From positions 1 through 33,783 of the forward strand of contig CAMDKL010000058.1 of NCBI GenBank assembly GCA_945900945.1: DNA of 33,783 nt. Direction: 5' to 3'. The notes beneath the pieces are model-generated. The model saw only the letters and a program-made list of their open reading frames with translations, was not told the DNA's origin and ran no database searches. This stretch comes from Pirellula staleyi DSM 6068 (GTDB taxonomy: Bacteria; Planctomycetota; Planctomycetia; Pirellulales; Pirellulaceae). A program made the position numbers and the translations under genes. Shown piece after piece: positions 15,462 to 23,952 of this stretch. How positions within the stretch are numbered: position 1 is the stretch's first letter; each line of letters starts with the position of its first letter.

Positions 15462-16790
15462 TCAGGTTAACGCTGCCATTACTTTAGCTGTTGCGATTGC
15501 ATTTTCTGCGAAATCCAATCGGGCAAGATCGTTCAAGCTTAGAGTCGCTGGATACCTTTGCATTACCTCGGATCGGAGTCGAGCAAGGCGTTTCTCCGTC
15601 ACCTTGAAACGATCGCCCAACAATGATAATTGCTCGACCGTCAGCATCGCTCGCAAACGTAGGCAGGCCGGCCCCCCTCCGTTTTTCATGCTTTGATCGA
15701 GCGATAAATAACGAACCTCACGAATCGGATTGTTTTCGTCTTGCACCCATCGCTGAATCAATGCCGAAACCGCTGGCGACTCCAAGCAATCCGATGGACT
15801 AATCAATTCCATCGCCCCTGAATCACCTGACAATAACTGGCTATTAAAAAGGTAGGTTCGCACCGCCTCCTCTAGTGGTAGTTCGCTTTCGGATACGCAA
15901 ATCCCAGCGAACCCCTCGCCGGTTTTTGCATGGAACCGCTGCCGAATCGTCTCGACACCTTGCTCGCTGTTTTCAAATGCGTGTTCATGGTAGATCATCC
16001 TGTTGCCGTTGCTCATTGCAATGACATCGTTGTGAAACACCCCCGCATCGATCGCCTGAGCCGTCTGTTGAACAAAAACACAATCTTCGTCCCGGAGATG
16101 CAGCAAGCAAGCTACTCGTCGGGCTGCTAGCTCTGACTGCCGCGGAGTAAACCTTTTTGGATGCGGTTCAATGGATGGCCCGTGCTCGGAGGGCCCATGA
16201 ACGAAAACGTGGATCGCCTTTTTGCCGTCCCGACTGCAGTGTCGCATGTGGTTGGCTGCACCCTCATCGCGCAATGCAATGACCGATGGCAGCGGTTCAT
16301 GAATTTGTGCATCGTTTATTGAGCCAAACATGTTTCGCAACTGGTCGCGACGCTCAGCAGCCTCTTGGCCTCGGTGTAAATTGCTGCAAAGGTTTGCGGG
16401 CACGACATGGAGCCTACTATCCATCGTGTCGCTGGATGGAGCTACTGTGGCCGCGTTGGCGGTCCACATGAATGCGGAACTGTAGGCTGCCGACAATAGA
16501 CTCGGTGACTCATCGAAACATTTTCTCAAAACGTCTCGACGGTCCCCTGTAAACCCAAGCGATTCGAGCCAACACCAATTGGGACGCTCGGGTGGTGGCA
16601 AGTAAAACTGCGGGATCCCCATTCCGGCAACAAGTTCCATTTTCGCAAGCCCCTCCAACGCCGCCTCTCTCGGACTGGATACTTGATTTCGGCTAGCCAG
16701 GCTTGCAATATTCCCAACCCCTAAGCCACCGAAATGGTGAGTAGGACCAATCATCCCATCGATATTGATTTCAATATTTGGTGCCGTCAT
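15462..16790 (-). CDS. astB: N-succinylarginine dihydrolase
   Basis: AstB converts N2-succinylarginine to N2-succinylornithine, ammonia and CO2, the second step of the arginine succinyltransferase (AST) pathway. The 442-residue length fits the family (about 447). The N-terminus EINIDGMIGPTHHFGGLGVGN is the family signature. Catalytic residues are seen as Glu176 in RDEGAANH, His253 in VFHNDV and Cys376 in NGGGPACLRLR. The start is the ATG at 16790; the frame is open upstream to 16877 but that part overlaps astD. The astD stop codon ends 2 bp before this ATG (TGA-aa-ATG), so translation is probably coupled. Only astD and astB of the pathway are here; astA, astC and astE must be elsewhere if the route is complete. 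Confidence 0.96.
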   Translation of the reverse strand: MTAPNIEINIDGMIGPTHHFGGLGVGNIASLASRNQVSSPREAALEGLAKMELVAGMGIPQFYLPPPERPNWCWLESLGFTGDRRDVLRKCFDESPSLLSAAYSSAFMWTANAATVAPSSDTMDSRLHVVPANLCSNLHRGQEAAERRDQLRNMFGSINDAQIHEPLPSVIALRDEGAANHMRHCSRDGKKAIHVFVHGPSEHGPSIEPHPKRFTPRQSELAARRVACLLHLRDEDCVFVQQTAQAIDAGVFHNDVIAMSNGNRMIYHEHAFENSEQGVETIRQRFHAKTGEGFAGICVSESELPLEEAVRTYLFNSQLLSGDSGAMELISPSDCLESPAVSALIQRWVQDENNPIREVRYLSLDQSMKNGGGPACLRLRAMLTVEQLSLLGDRFKVTEKRLARLRSEVMQRYPATLSLNDLARLDFAENAIATAKVMAALT

Positions 16791-16792
16791 TT

Positions 16793-18238
16793 TCAAAATA
16801 TTTCTTGTAAACCAGGCGGTAAATTGCCAGGCAAATGAAGCTGATGATTCTCGATCGATGCGACCGGATAGCTGCAATAGTCCGCTGCAAAGTAGCCGCT
16901 CGGTCGATGGTTACCGCTTGCACCCGTACCGCCGAACGGCAGTCGCCCGCTCGCTCCCGTTGTGGGCGAATTCCAATTGACAATCCCAGCCCGAACTCGG
17001 TTTATAAAATGGTAATATGCCGAGGGATCGTCACTGAGTAAACCCGCAGCTAGCCCATATTTCGTTCGATTGGCGACTTCAATCGCGTCATCGAAGTCCT
17101 CGGCGAGGGTCGCTGTAACCAAAGGTCCGAAATGTTCCTCGTCGCTTGGTGTTCGATCGTTCAGGACTATTAAACCAGGAGTCAGCATTGCACCGCAGGC
17201 CTCGCTGGCTTTCGCTTCGTTCAGTACCATTGCACCATTGGCTCTCAACTCCTCCTGGACAGCCAGGATATTCGCCGCAGATTGGCAGGAGACGAGAGTC
17301 CCCATAAAAGGTTGACTCTCGGCGAGTGGATTGCCGACATGGATCTTTGCGATCGACCGGCTCAGTTCTTCTAGAAATCCTTGGTTTTCGGAATGATTAA
17401 CTACGATGAGCCGTCGAGCGCAGGTGCATCGCTGACCACTCGTAATGTAAGCCGATTGAATAATGGTGGCGATCGCCGCTGGTCGGCTCTTGACACGGTC
17501 GATCACGATCGGATTGTTGCCACCCATTTCGAGTGCCAACAAACATTCGGGCCGGCCTGCCAGTTGATGATGCAGTTGTTTGCCCGCAGCATAAGAACCG
17601 GTGAACAAGACGCCTGCTGTCTCCTGTGCACCAACAGCCCATTTCGCTTGATCCACCGCACCATGAATGCATCCTAGCGTGTAGTCAGGCGGATCAGTCG
17701 ATTGCCAAGCTCGCAAAATCCAATCGCCGACCGCAGGCGCTTTTTCACTCGGCTTGAATAGGACCGTGTTCCCCGCCAAGAGCGCCGGCACGATGTGAGC
17801 CCCTGGTAAATGCAGTGGCAGATTATACGGCCCCAACACTACGATCATTCCAAGCGGATTAAAACGGATCGCCGAATACGTTGATCCCGCTCCCTCGCTA
17901 GTCGTCCAACGACGCTTGCGTATTGCTTCGATCGCATTGTCCACTTTAGCGATCGCAGACAGGACCTCGAGATCACTCTCCCAAAGCGGCTTGCCTGACT
18001 CAAGTGTGATCGTTCTAGCGATCGCGGCCCGGTGGGCTTGCAGGAAACTCGCGTATTTTTTAACGAGCTCGATTCTCTTTTCGAGAGTGGTTCGCGACCA
18101 GCTCTTGAACGATAAACTAGCCCGTTGGACGGCACAGGCGATTTCATGGCTAGTGGCCCAGGTGCCTGACCAGGTAACCGAGTTGTCGACTGGGCTGCGA
18201 CGCTCTATTACATTCTCGTTTGATTGTGTTGCGTTCAA
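16793..18238 (-). CDS. astD: N-succinylglutamate 5-semialdehyde dehydrogenase
   Basis: AstD oxidises succinylglutamate semialdehyde to succinylglutamate with NAD+, the fourth step of the AST pathway. It is an aldehyde dehydrogenase with GPYNLPLHLPGAHIVPALLAGN, the general base Glu237 in ALEMGGNN and the nucleophile Cys271 in SGQRCTCARR. The C-terminus (ASGNHRPSGYFAADYC...LHLPGNLPPGL) is specific to AstD. At 481 residues it is slightly shorter than the E. coli enzyme (492), because it lacks the usual beta-strand opening segment. The first available start is TTG at 18238, and the frame is closed a short way upstream by a TAG inside palindromic element D. The original N-terminus may therefore have been trimmed by that element. 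It is followed by astB after 2 bp. Confidence 0.93.
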   Translation of the reverse strand: MNATQSNENVIERRSPVDNSVTWSGTWATSHEIACAVQRASLSFKSWSRTTLEKRIELVKKYASFLQAHRAAIARTITLESGKPLWESDLEVLSAIAKVDNAIEAIRKRRWTTSEGAGSTYSAIRFNPLGMIVVLGPYNLPLHLPGAHIVPALLAGNTVLFKPSEKAPAVGDWILRAWQSTDPPDYTLGCIHGAVDQAKWAVGAQETAGVLFTGSYAAGKQLHHQLAGRPECLLALEMGGNNPIVIDRVKSRPAAIATIIQSAYITSGQRCTCARRLIVVNHSENQGFLEELSRSIAKIHVGNPLAESQPFMGTLVSCQSAANILAVQEELRANGAMVLNEAKASEACGAMLTPGLIVLNDRTPSDEEHFGPLVTATLAEDFDDAIEVANRTKYGLAAGLLSDDPSAYYHFINRVRAGIVNWNSPTTGASGRLPFGGTGASGNHRPSGYFAADYCSYPVASIENHQLHLPGNLPPGLQEIF

Positions 18239-18279
18239 AGCGTCGACTCCGCGAAACGTACTGTTAGCTGCCAGAGTGT

Positions 18280-18388
18280 CCTAAGGACGGTTCGATAATT
18301 AACTGTCGCATTGTCGCTGATCGCTCCGCGATCAGAACGTTGGATCGCGGAGCGATCCACGACAATAATTTCTCGAACGGTCCTAAGG
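18280..18388. repeat. Palindromic element D, 98 bp identical to element E in inverse orientation
   Basis: Bases 18290-18387 are the exact reverse complement of 26353-26450. The ends are CCTAAGGAC...GTCCTAAGG. Inside are two hairpins, CTGATCGC-tcc-GCGATCAG (18317-18335) and GGATCGC-gga-GCGATCC (18342-18358), framed by TGTCG/CGACA. The TAG stop of the molybdopterin oxidoreductase gene (18383-18385, minus strand) is part of the element end. The other side lies about 40 bp before the astD start. It may act as a terminator between the two genes. Confidence 0.95.
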
Positions 18389-20407
18389 TACCTCGAGGAG
18401 CGAAACCTTGGTAACTCGAACGACAGGATTCCCAAATGTGCTGCCACCACCGAGATCGGTTAATCGCTCGCTGGTAATGTCGTTGAGACTCTTACGATCT
18501 GGAGCCAGCTTGGGCCACCATTGTCCCAAAGCAATTGCAACTCCAGGTTTCGCGTCATTGCTGACGATCGCTTTTCGAAGAATGCTGCCGTTGGAACTGG
18601 TCACATTAACGCGATCGCCATCGGCAATTCCGAGTGGGGTTGCGTCCGATGGATGAATGATGATTTGAGGTTCGCCCCCCGCCAGCTTAATTACGCTGGG
18701 AACGTTTCCCATGGATGTGTTGAGAATATACGGGCCCGGCGGCGAAATGAGCCGCAACGGATACTCGGAGCTCGGCTGAACCTCGAAGTCCAATTGCTGC
18801 GGCGCAGGCGAAAAGCGGATCTTGCGATCGGGGAAATTGCTCCCATCCGAATACGGCAAATAAGGATCTGGCAATTTCAGCTTCACACTCCGCTCTTTCA
18901 TGAGCTGCTGGGCTGTTATGCCCGCCAGATTCGGATTGGATGAAGTCAACAACTCCTCGACAATTTGCTTCGGTGTCCAATACAAACATTCGTCGTCGAA
19001 GCCCAATCGGCGGGCAAGTTCCATGAATACCCAACGGTTCGACTTGGATTGCCCACGTGCAGCCACTACTGGCTCTGAATACTGCAGATAGTAGTGGCCA
19101 TAGGCTGTGTACACATCGGTATGTTCTAGAAAGGTCGTCGCGGGCAACAAGTAATCGGCGTAGTCCGCCGTGTCGGTTTGGAAATGCTCCAAGACGACCG
19201 TAAAGAGATTCTCATTGCTCAATCCACGTCGAACCCGTGAGGAATCTGGCGCAACGGCCGCTGGATTGCTGTTGTATACGAATAAGCCACGGACACTCGT
19301 CGAATCTGGGTCGAGCTCTGAAGCTAACAAGGTCATATTGACGTGGCGCGACCCTGGCCGGATCAAATGGCTACCGGAAACACGATTTGTATTCAATCCA
19401 AATGCACCGCTCGTGGACAAGCACCCGCCACCGCCTTTTTTTCGCCAAGCTCCAATCAATGCGGGCAAGAGCGCTATTGCTCGCAACGCATTTCCACCTC
19501 CCTCGTTGCGAGTCATGCCGTATCCGACTTTAATAAACGGTGCTTCGCTTGTAGCAAATCTACGCACCATTTCCTTCAACGGCTGGTGAGGTATGTCGCA
19601 ATACTCTGCGGCGCGTTCGAGCGACCAATGACTGCAAGCCTTTCGGTACTCCTCGATTCCGAGGGCATGTTCATTCAGGTAATTATTGTCCTGCCAGTCG
19701 TTTCTGAAAATTTCGTGGCCGATTGCGAGGGCCAATGCTGCATCCGTGCCTACTTTGATTTGCCAATGCTCGTCGGCAAATCGAGAGGTTTCGTTGCGAT
19801 AGGGATCGATATGAAGAATATGGCAACCGTTTTTTCGGGCAATCTTGAGAATGGGTGCGATGTGCGAATTGCTTCGAAGCGCATTGATGCCCCAAAGTAC
19901 GATGGTTTTAGAATGAATAAGATCTTCTGGATCGGTGCCAATTTTGTTTGGCCCGTAGTTCGCCTCCCAAGCCGCCCCGCCGGTTGAAGCGCAAATCGTC
20001 TGATCTAACTCTAGCGCTCCTAGCTTGCGAAAAAAGGCAAAGGGCGAAGCGCCCTCGATAACTCCCATCGTGCCCCCATAACAATAGGGCAGAATGGATT
20101 GGGGCCCATGCTGTTCGACAATCGACCTGGTTCGTTCCGCGATCTCATCCAGTGCCGAGTCCCATGAAATCGTTTCAAAACGTCCTTCTCCTTTTTTGCC
20201 GACGCGTCGCTGCGGCAGCAGGAGTCGATCCTCTTGCTCTTGGCGTTGGGGGTAGCGAGCCATCTTGACGCATGCAAACCCTTGGGTGATCGGATGGGAG
20301 GAATCGCCGGCAAGATGAGTGACGCGATCGCCTTCGACTGTGATATGCAGTGAGCACGCGTCGGGGCAATCCAGAGCACAAATGGTCGGCAAAACAATTG
20401 GCGTCAT
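18383..20407 (-). CDS. Molybdopterin (bis-MGD) oxidoreductase with [4Fe-4S] cluster
   Basis: The 674-residue protein belongs to the DMSO-reductase superfamily of Mo/W enzymes. Cluster ligands are Cys10, Cys14 and Cys18 (CALDCPDAC) and Cys46 (GFACVKM). Cofactor-binding regions include ILPYCYGGTMG, VLWGINALRSNSHIAP, HIDPYRNET, KVGYGMTRNEGGGNALRAI and ADYADYLLPATTFLEHTD. The C-terminal MGD-binding beta-barrel (IHPSDATPLGIADGDRVNVTS) is complete. There is no Tat signal, so it is probably cytoplasmic. The substrate cannot be told; the ALDCPDAC subgroup is mostly uncharacterised and is distinct from nitrate reductase and formate dehydrogenase. No partner subunits or cofactor genes adjoin. It precedes astD on the same strand but is separated from it by element D, whose sequence forms its last codon and stop. 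Confidence 0.93.
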   Translation of the reverse strand: MTPIVLPTICALDCPDACSLHITVEGDRVTHLAGDSSHPITQGFACVKMARYPQRQEQEDRLLLPQRRVGKKGEGRFETISWDSALDEIAERTRSIVEQHGPQSILPYCYGGTMGVIEGASPFAFFRKLGALELDQTICASTGGAAWEANYGPNKIGTDPEDLIHSKTIVLWGINALRSNSHIAPILKIARKNGCHILHIDPYRNETSRFADEHWQIKVGTDAALALAIGHEIFRNDWQDNNYLNEHALGIEEYRKACSHWSLERAAEYCDIPHQPLKEMVRRFATSEAPFIKVGYGMTRNEGGGNALRAIALLPALIGAWRKKGGGGCLSTSGAFGLNTNRVSGSHLIRPGSRHVNMTLLASELDPDSTSVRGLFVYNSNPAAVAPDSSRVRRGLSNENLFTVVLEHFQTDTADYADYLLPATTFLEHTDVYTAYGHYYLQYSEPVVAARGQSKSNRWVFMELARRLGFDDECLYWTPKQIVEELLTSSNPNLAGITAQQLMKERSVKLKLPDPYLPYSDGSNFPDRKIRFSPAPQQLDFEVQPSSEYPLRLISPPGPYILNTSMGNVPSVIKLAGGEPQIIIHPSDATPLGIADGDRVNVTSSNGSILRKAIVSNDAKPGVAIALGQWWPKLAPDRKSLNDITSERLTDLGGGSTFGNPVVRVTKVSLLEVP

Positions 20408-20537
20408 TGAGTCTGCATTTATCTGGAAGTAGGCATCGTCACAGGCCTTCGCAATGGGTGAATGGTGGTTGAAGACCCATAGTTTAGCGACTTTTGTTGC
20501 GATCTAAGCACGTATGCATCAGTTTTCGAACAAAATG

Positions 20538-20573
20538 AATAAACATGGATGGACAAGATGTACAGGATGATTT
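20538..20573 (+). repeat. GxxExxY leader-like repeat
   Basis: AATAAACATGGATGGACAAG followed by ATGTACAGGATGATT resembles the leader of the GxxExxY fragments (ACATGGATNNACAGGATGAT). It points away from the GxxExxY pseudogene at 20590-20810 and has no GxxExxY core behind it. The rest of 20408-20589 shows no gene. Confidence 0.55.
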
Positions 20574-20589
20574 CAATTCGATGATAGAT

Positions 20590-20810
20590 TCACTTGTGTC
20601 GTGTGAATCGTTTGGTTTCGAGTTTCGGATTGCCAAAATTGATTAGCAGGCCGACGTCGATTCCAGTTGCCATTAGGTAGTTAATAATCTGGGCCTGGTG
20701 CTCGTGAGCGATCGCCTTTGCAGCCTGATGACTTCGAATGCACAACCGATGATTTTTTCATAGATTTCTCCAAACTGGTTGTCGGATTGACGATCATCCT
20801 GTATATCCAT
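20590..20810 (-). pseudogene. GxxExxY-family protein, internally deleted and frameshifted
   Basis: The ATG at 20810 opens MDIQDDRQSDNQFGEIYEKI, continuing IGCAFEVIRLQ, the N-terminal third of a GxxExxY-family protein. After that the frame shifts: the in-frame product ends at 20673 in unrelated residues. In another frame, AKAIAHEHQAQIINYLMATG and then IDVGLLINFGNPKLETKRF continues the family's C-terminus to a TGA at 20590. About 60 central residues of the usual protein (including the catalytic-looking core) are missing. The 5' flank CCGGAGAAACGAACATGGAT is shared with the fragment at 33530. GxxExxY proteins are small nuclease-fold-like proteins of unknown role, common in planctomycetes. This copy is certainly non-functional as a normal member. 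Confidence 0.88.
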
Positions 20811-21013
20811 GTTCGTTTCTCCGGTAGCGTGTCGCTCAAGCCGCCTGGCCTGAGCTAGGTAAATGGTTGGGCCTTCGGCCCGAAAACTATCGAAAGGTTT
20901 GCGTATTCTAACTCTCAAAGCACTAGGCTTGATTGGATTTGGAAGTTACATTCCTGCGAACTAGTTTTTCGCATTCCGGCGGCGAAGCGTCCGCACACTT
21001 TAATTTCCAGATT

Positions 21014-23107
21014 ATGGCTCGAGAACTTTCGACGATTAGAAATATCGGTATTATTGCTCATATTGACGCTGGCAAGACCACGGTTACTGAGCAAATGCTT
21101 TACATGAGCGGTACCAAGCATCGCGCCGGAGCCGTCGATTCTGGCACCACCGAAACCGACGACGATCCCGAGGAGCAGCAGCGAGGAATTACGATTTTCG
21201 CTGCTTGCGTTACGTTTCATTGGCGGGATTGCACCGTTAACTTGTTGGATACCCCTGGGCACGTTGACTTCACTGCCGAAGTCGAACGCTGTTTGCGAGT
21301 TCTCGACGGTGCTGTGGTGGTTTTCAGTGCCCGTGAAGGGGTCGAGGCACAGAGTGAGACGGTCTGGCGACAGGCTAATAAATATGTCGTTCCTCGCATC
21401 GTTTTTATCAACAAACTAGATCGCGAGGGTGCCGATTTTTATCGCGTTTTAGAGGAGATCGGGCCGCGACTCAACGCAGATCCCGTCGCGATCCAGATTC
21501 CAGTTGGACAAGGCCCGAGCCATACCAATGACCCATTCCAAGGCATCATCGATTTGATCGATTTGAAACTATTACGTTTCAACAAGGAGGACCAGGGCAA
21601 GACGGTCCTGGTGGAAGAAATTCCAAAGGAGCTACTGGGCGACGCGATGGATTGGCGGAACGTATTGCTAGAAAAACTTTATCTTCACAGCAGCGAGATG
21701 ATGGAGTTGGCAATGGAGGAAAAACCGATCCCCAACGACATGATTCGAAGAGCCTTGCGAGACGCTTGCATCGCATTGAAACTACAGCCGGTCCTTTGCG
21801 GCTCTGCACTTCACGGCGCTGGTGTGCAGCCTTTGCTCGATGGCGTCGCATCCTATCTTCCATGTCCATTGGATCGACCTCCGGTAATGGGAGTAGATCC
21901 CAAGAAACGAGACAAGGCGCTTCAACGCAAACCCGATCCCAAGGAACCGTTCTGTGCACTCGTATTCAAAGTCTTGCCAGCCAAGACCGGTGATATGTTT
22001 TGGATTCGAGTCTATTCGGGCAAGCTCGATTCGAATTCACGCGTCTACAATCCCAATCGTGACAAAAAAGAAAACGTAGCCCAGCTTTGGCAGATTCACG
22101 CCACGAAACGCGAACGCCAAGGGCAGATCGATGCGCTCGAATGCGGCGACATCGCACTTATTATTGGCCCTCGCGACTCGATTACCGGCGATACTTTGTG
22201 CGACACCCGCGACATGATCGAACTGCCGTCGATTCAGTTTGCTCAATCGGTGATTTCGATGGCCATCGAACCGGAAAACGCGACGGAACGAAAAAAGCTC
22301 GCCGAAGTCTTAGAAATGCGAAAGCGTCAGGACCCAACGTTTCACGCGATTGAGAATGCCGAGTCAGGGCAGACAATTATCAGCGGCATGGGCGAATTGC
22401 ATTTAGAAGTGATCAAGAACAGTCTCGTTCGCGACTACCATCTCAATGTTAAGTTCTATAGGCCAAGAGTTAGTTACCGAGAAACGGTTGGCAGTGCCAT
22501 TGAGGTTATTGGAGAATGCAATCGGCAGGTCGGTTCGCAACAGTTGTTTGCGAGACTGAGGGTGCGATTTGAACCGCTTGAAGATGTGTCGGGCAAAGTC
22601 ATTATTTTCGACCGAACTCCAGTCGAAAAAATGCTGCCAGAGATCCTGCGTCAAACCGCATTGGAGGAGCTGCGAAATCGATCGGAGGGTGGCGGCCTCA
22701 TTGGCTCCTTCCCTTTGACTGGCATGCGAATCAGTATTTTAGGAGGCGAAATTGCGGAAGTAGGATCGGACGAAGTTGCATTCAAAATCGCAGCCAACGA
22801 CGCTTTCGACGAGGGGTTGAAGGCGGGTGGCCCGACGTTGCTAGAGCCAGTCATGAAGATGGAAATCACGACTCCTCCAGATTACTTAGGCGAAATTGTG
22901 GGTGATCTACAACAACGCCGCGGGCTGATCGAACGCACCGAAGCTCGGGGAGCCTCATCGAGCATTACCGCGTTGGCCCCGCTCAAAGAATTGTTTGGTT
23001 ACTCGAGTGCTATCCGTTCTCTCAGTCAAGGTCGCGCGGGCTGTTCGATGGAGCCACACGGATATCAAATTGCCCCGAAAGAAGATGCTGAAGGGTTTGC
23101 GCTGTAA
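21014..23107 (+). CDS. Elongation factor G paralogue (translational GTPase)
   Basis: EF-G drives ribosome translocation or recycling with GTP hydrolysis. The 697-residue protein has all five domains. GTPase motifs are AHIDAGKTT (15-23), RGITI, DTPGHVDF, NKLD and GSALHGAG. Domain IV carries YRETV and the domain V end is intact. The ATG at 21014 (MARELSTIRNIGII) is the natural start; the frame runs back to 20933 without conservation. Switch I reads DSGTTETDDDPEEQQRGITI rather than the canonical ATMDWMEQEQERGITI, so this looks like a diverged paralogue, comparable with the second EF-Gs known in planctomycetes and spirochaetes (spdEFG type). No ribosomal genes are near. Its stop overlaps the tmk start in TAATG, so the two are translationally coupled. 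Which paralogue class it is needs a tree. Confidence 0.93.
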   Translation: MARELSTIRNIGIIAHIDAGKTTVTEQMLYMSGTKHRAGAVDSGTTETDDDPEEQQRGITIFAACVTFHWRDCTVNLLDTPGHVDFTAEVERCLRVLDGAVVVFSAREGVEAQSETVWRQANKYVVPRIVFINKLDREGADFYRVLEEIGPRLNADPVAIQIPVGQGPSHTNDPFQGIIDLIDLKLLRFNKEDQGKTVLVEEIPKELLGDAMDWRNVLLEKLYLHSSEMMELAMEEKPIPNDMIRRALRDACIALKLQPVLCGSALHGAGVQPLLDGVASYLPCPLDRPPVMGVDPKKRDKALQRKPDPKEPFCALVFKVLPAKTGDMFWIRVYSGKLDSNSRVYNPNRDKKENVAQLWQIHATKRERQGQIDALECGDIALIIGPRDSITGDTLCDTRDMIELPSIQFAQSVISMAIEPENATERKKLAEVLEMRKRQDPTFHAIENAESGQTIISGMGELHLEVIKNSLVRDYHLNVKFYRPRVSYRETVGSAIEVIGECNRQVGSQQLFARLRVRFEPLEDVSGKVIIFDRTPVEKMLPEILRQTALEELRNRSEGGGLIGSFPLTGMRISILGGEIAEVGSDEVAFKIAANDAFDEGLKAGGPTLLEPVMKMEITTPPDYLGEIVGDLQQRRGLIERTEARGASSSITALAPLKELFGYSSAIRSLSQGRAGCSMEPHGYQIAPKEDAEGFAL

Positions 23108-23712
23108 TGTTTATTTCCTTGGACGGTATCGACGGTGCTGGCAAATCGACTCAAATCGATTTGCTTCGCCAGCATCTCGTTGCGAAGGGAGCATCGGTCG
23201 AGTGCTTCCGAGATCCAGGGTCGACGAAACTTGGCGAGGCCGTTCGAGAAATACTCCTGCACCGCGAGGACATCCCGCTCTCTAATACCTCGGAGATGCT
23301 CCTATACATGGCAGCCCGAGCGCAACTCGTGTCGGAACAATTGCGTCCGGCTCTCGACGCCGGGACGACCGTTGTCTGTGACCGATTTTTGCTCGCCAAC
23401 GTCGTCTATCAGGGGGTAGCAGGCGGACTCAATATCGACGACCTATGGGCAGTCGGTTTTTGCGCGACGGGTGGCCTCTCACCCGACGCGACGATCGTTC
23501 TCGATATCGATCCGGAGGTTGCGGTCAAGCGGTTGCAAAGGGGTCCTGACCGACTTGAGAAAAGGGGACTCGAGTACTTTCGTCTCGTCCGAAACGGCTT
23601 CTTGGAACAGATATCCCGCGCTGGCGGGCAAGTTATGGTTGTCAACGCAGATCAAAGCATCGAACAAATCCATCGGCAAATCGTTGAGTTTATCGATCTA
23701 CTGCTCTCCTAG
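23107..23712 (+). CDS. tmk: Thymidylate kinase
   Basis: Tmk phosphorylates dTMP to dTDP for DNA synthesis. The P-loop GIDGAGKST is at residues 7-15. The substrate motif FRDPGSTKLGEAVR takes the place of the usual 'REPGGT' segment, with an aspartate for the glutamate. The VCDRF motif is the usual DR(Y/F) motif, and a LID region with GPDRLEKRGLEYF follows. Length (201 residues) is normal. The ATG overlaps the TAA of the EF-G paralogue in TAATG. Because the LID and the DP(G) motif deviate a little, a related nucleotide kinase is possible, but tmk is by far the best fit. Confidence 0.93.
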   Translation: MFISLDGIDGAGKSTQIDLLRQHLVAKGASVECFRDPGSTKLGEAVREILLHREDIPLSNTSEMLLYMAARAQLVSEQLRPALDAGTTVVCDRFLLANVVYQGVAGGLNIDDLWAVGFCATGGLSPDATIVLDIDPEVAVKRLQRGPDRLEKRGLEYFRLVRNGFLEQISRAGGQVMVVNADQSIEQIHRQIVEFIDLLLS

Positions 23713-23748
23713 TGCGCCGTCCAACAATAAAAAATGGGATGCAACACA

Positions 23749-23801
23749 GTGTAGCTCGGCACTCTGTGCCGAGAAAAACGGCAAGGAGTGCCGTTCTACA
23801 C
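23749..23801. repeat. Palindromic repeat downstream of tmk
   Basis: The outer arms GTGTAG and CTACAC enclose two hairpins, CTCGGCAC-tct-GTGCCGAG and ACGGCA-agga-GTGCCGT. This double-hairpin layout is like elements A-E but the sequence is different. It is a second or third family of small palindromic elements in this window, and may terminate the EF-G/tmk unit. The remaining bases to 23952 show no gene. Confidence 0.8.
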
Positions 23802-23952
23802 GGTGGCTGGTACCCGACCTAAGGGGTGTTTCGTTTTTAAACAAAGGGGAAACCTTGAGATCGTTTACTTTCCTTTGCCGTCGAACCGAAACTTTTCAAC
23901 CTGTGCGATTGGATTGGTAAGCGATGGTGAATAACTACTGGCTTGATTGCAG

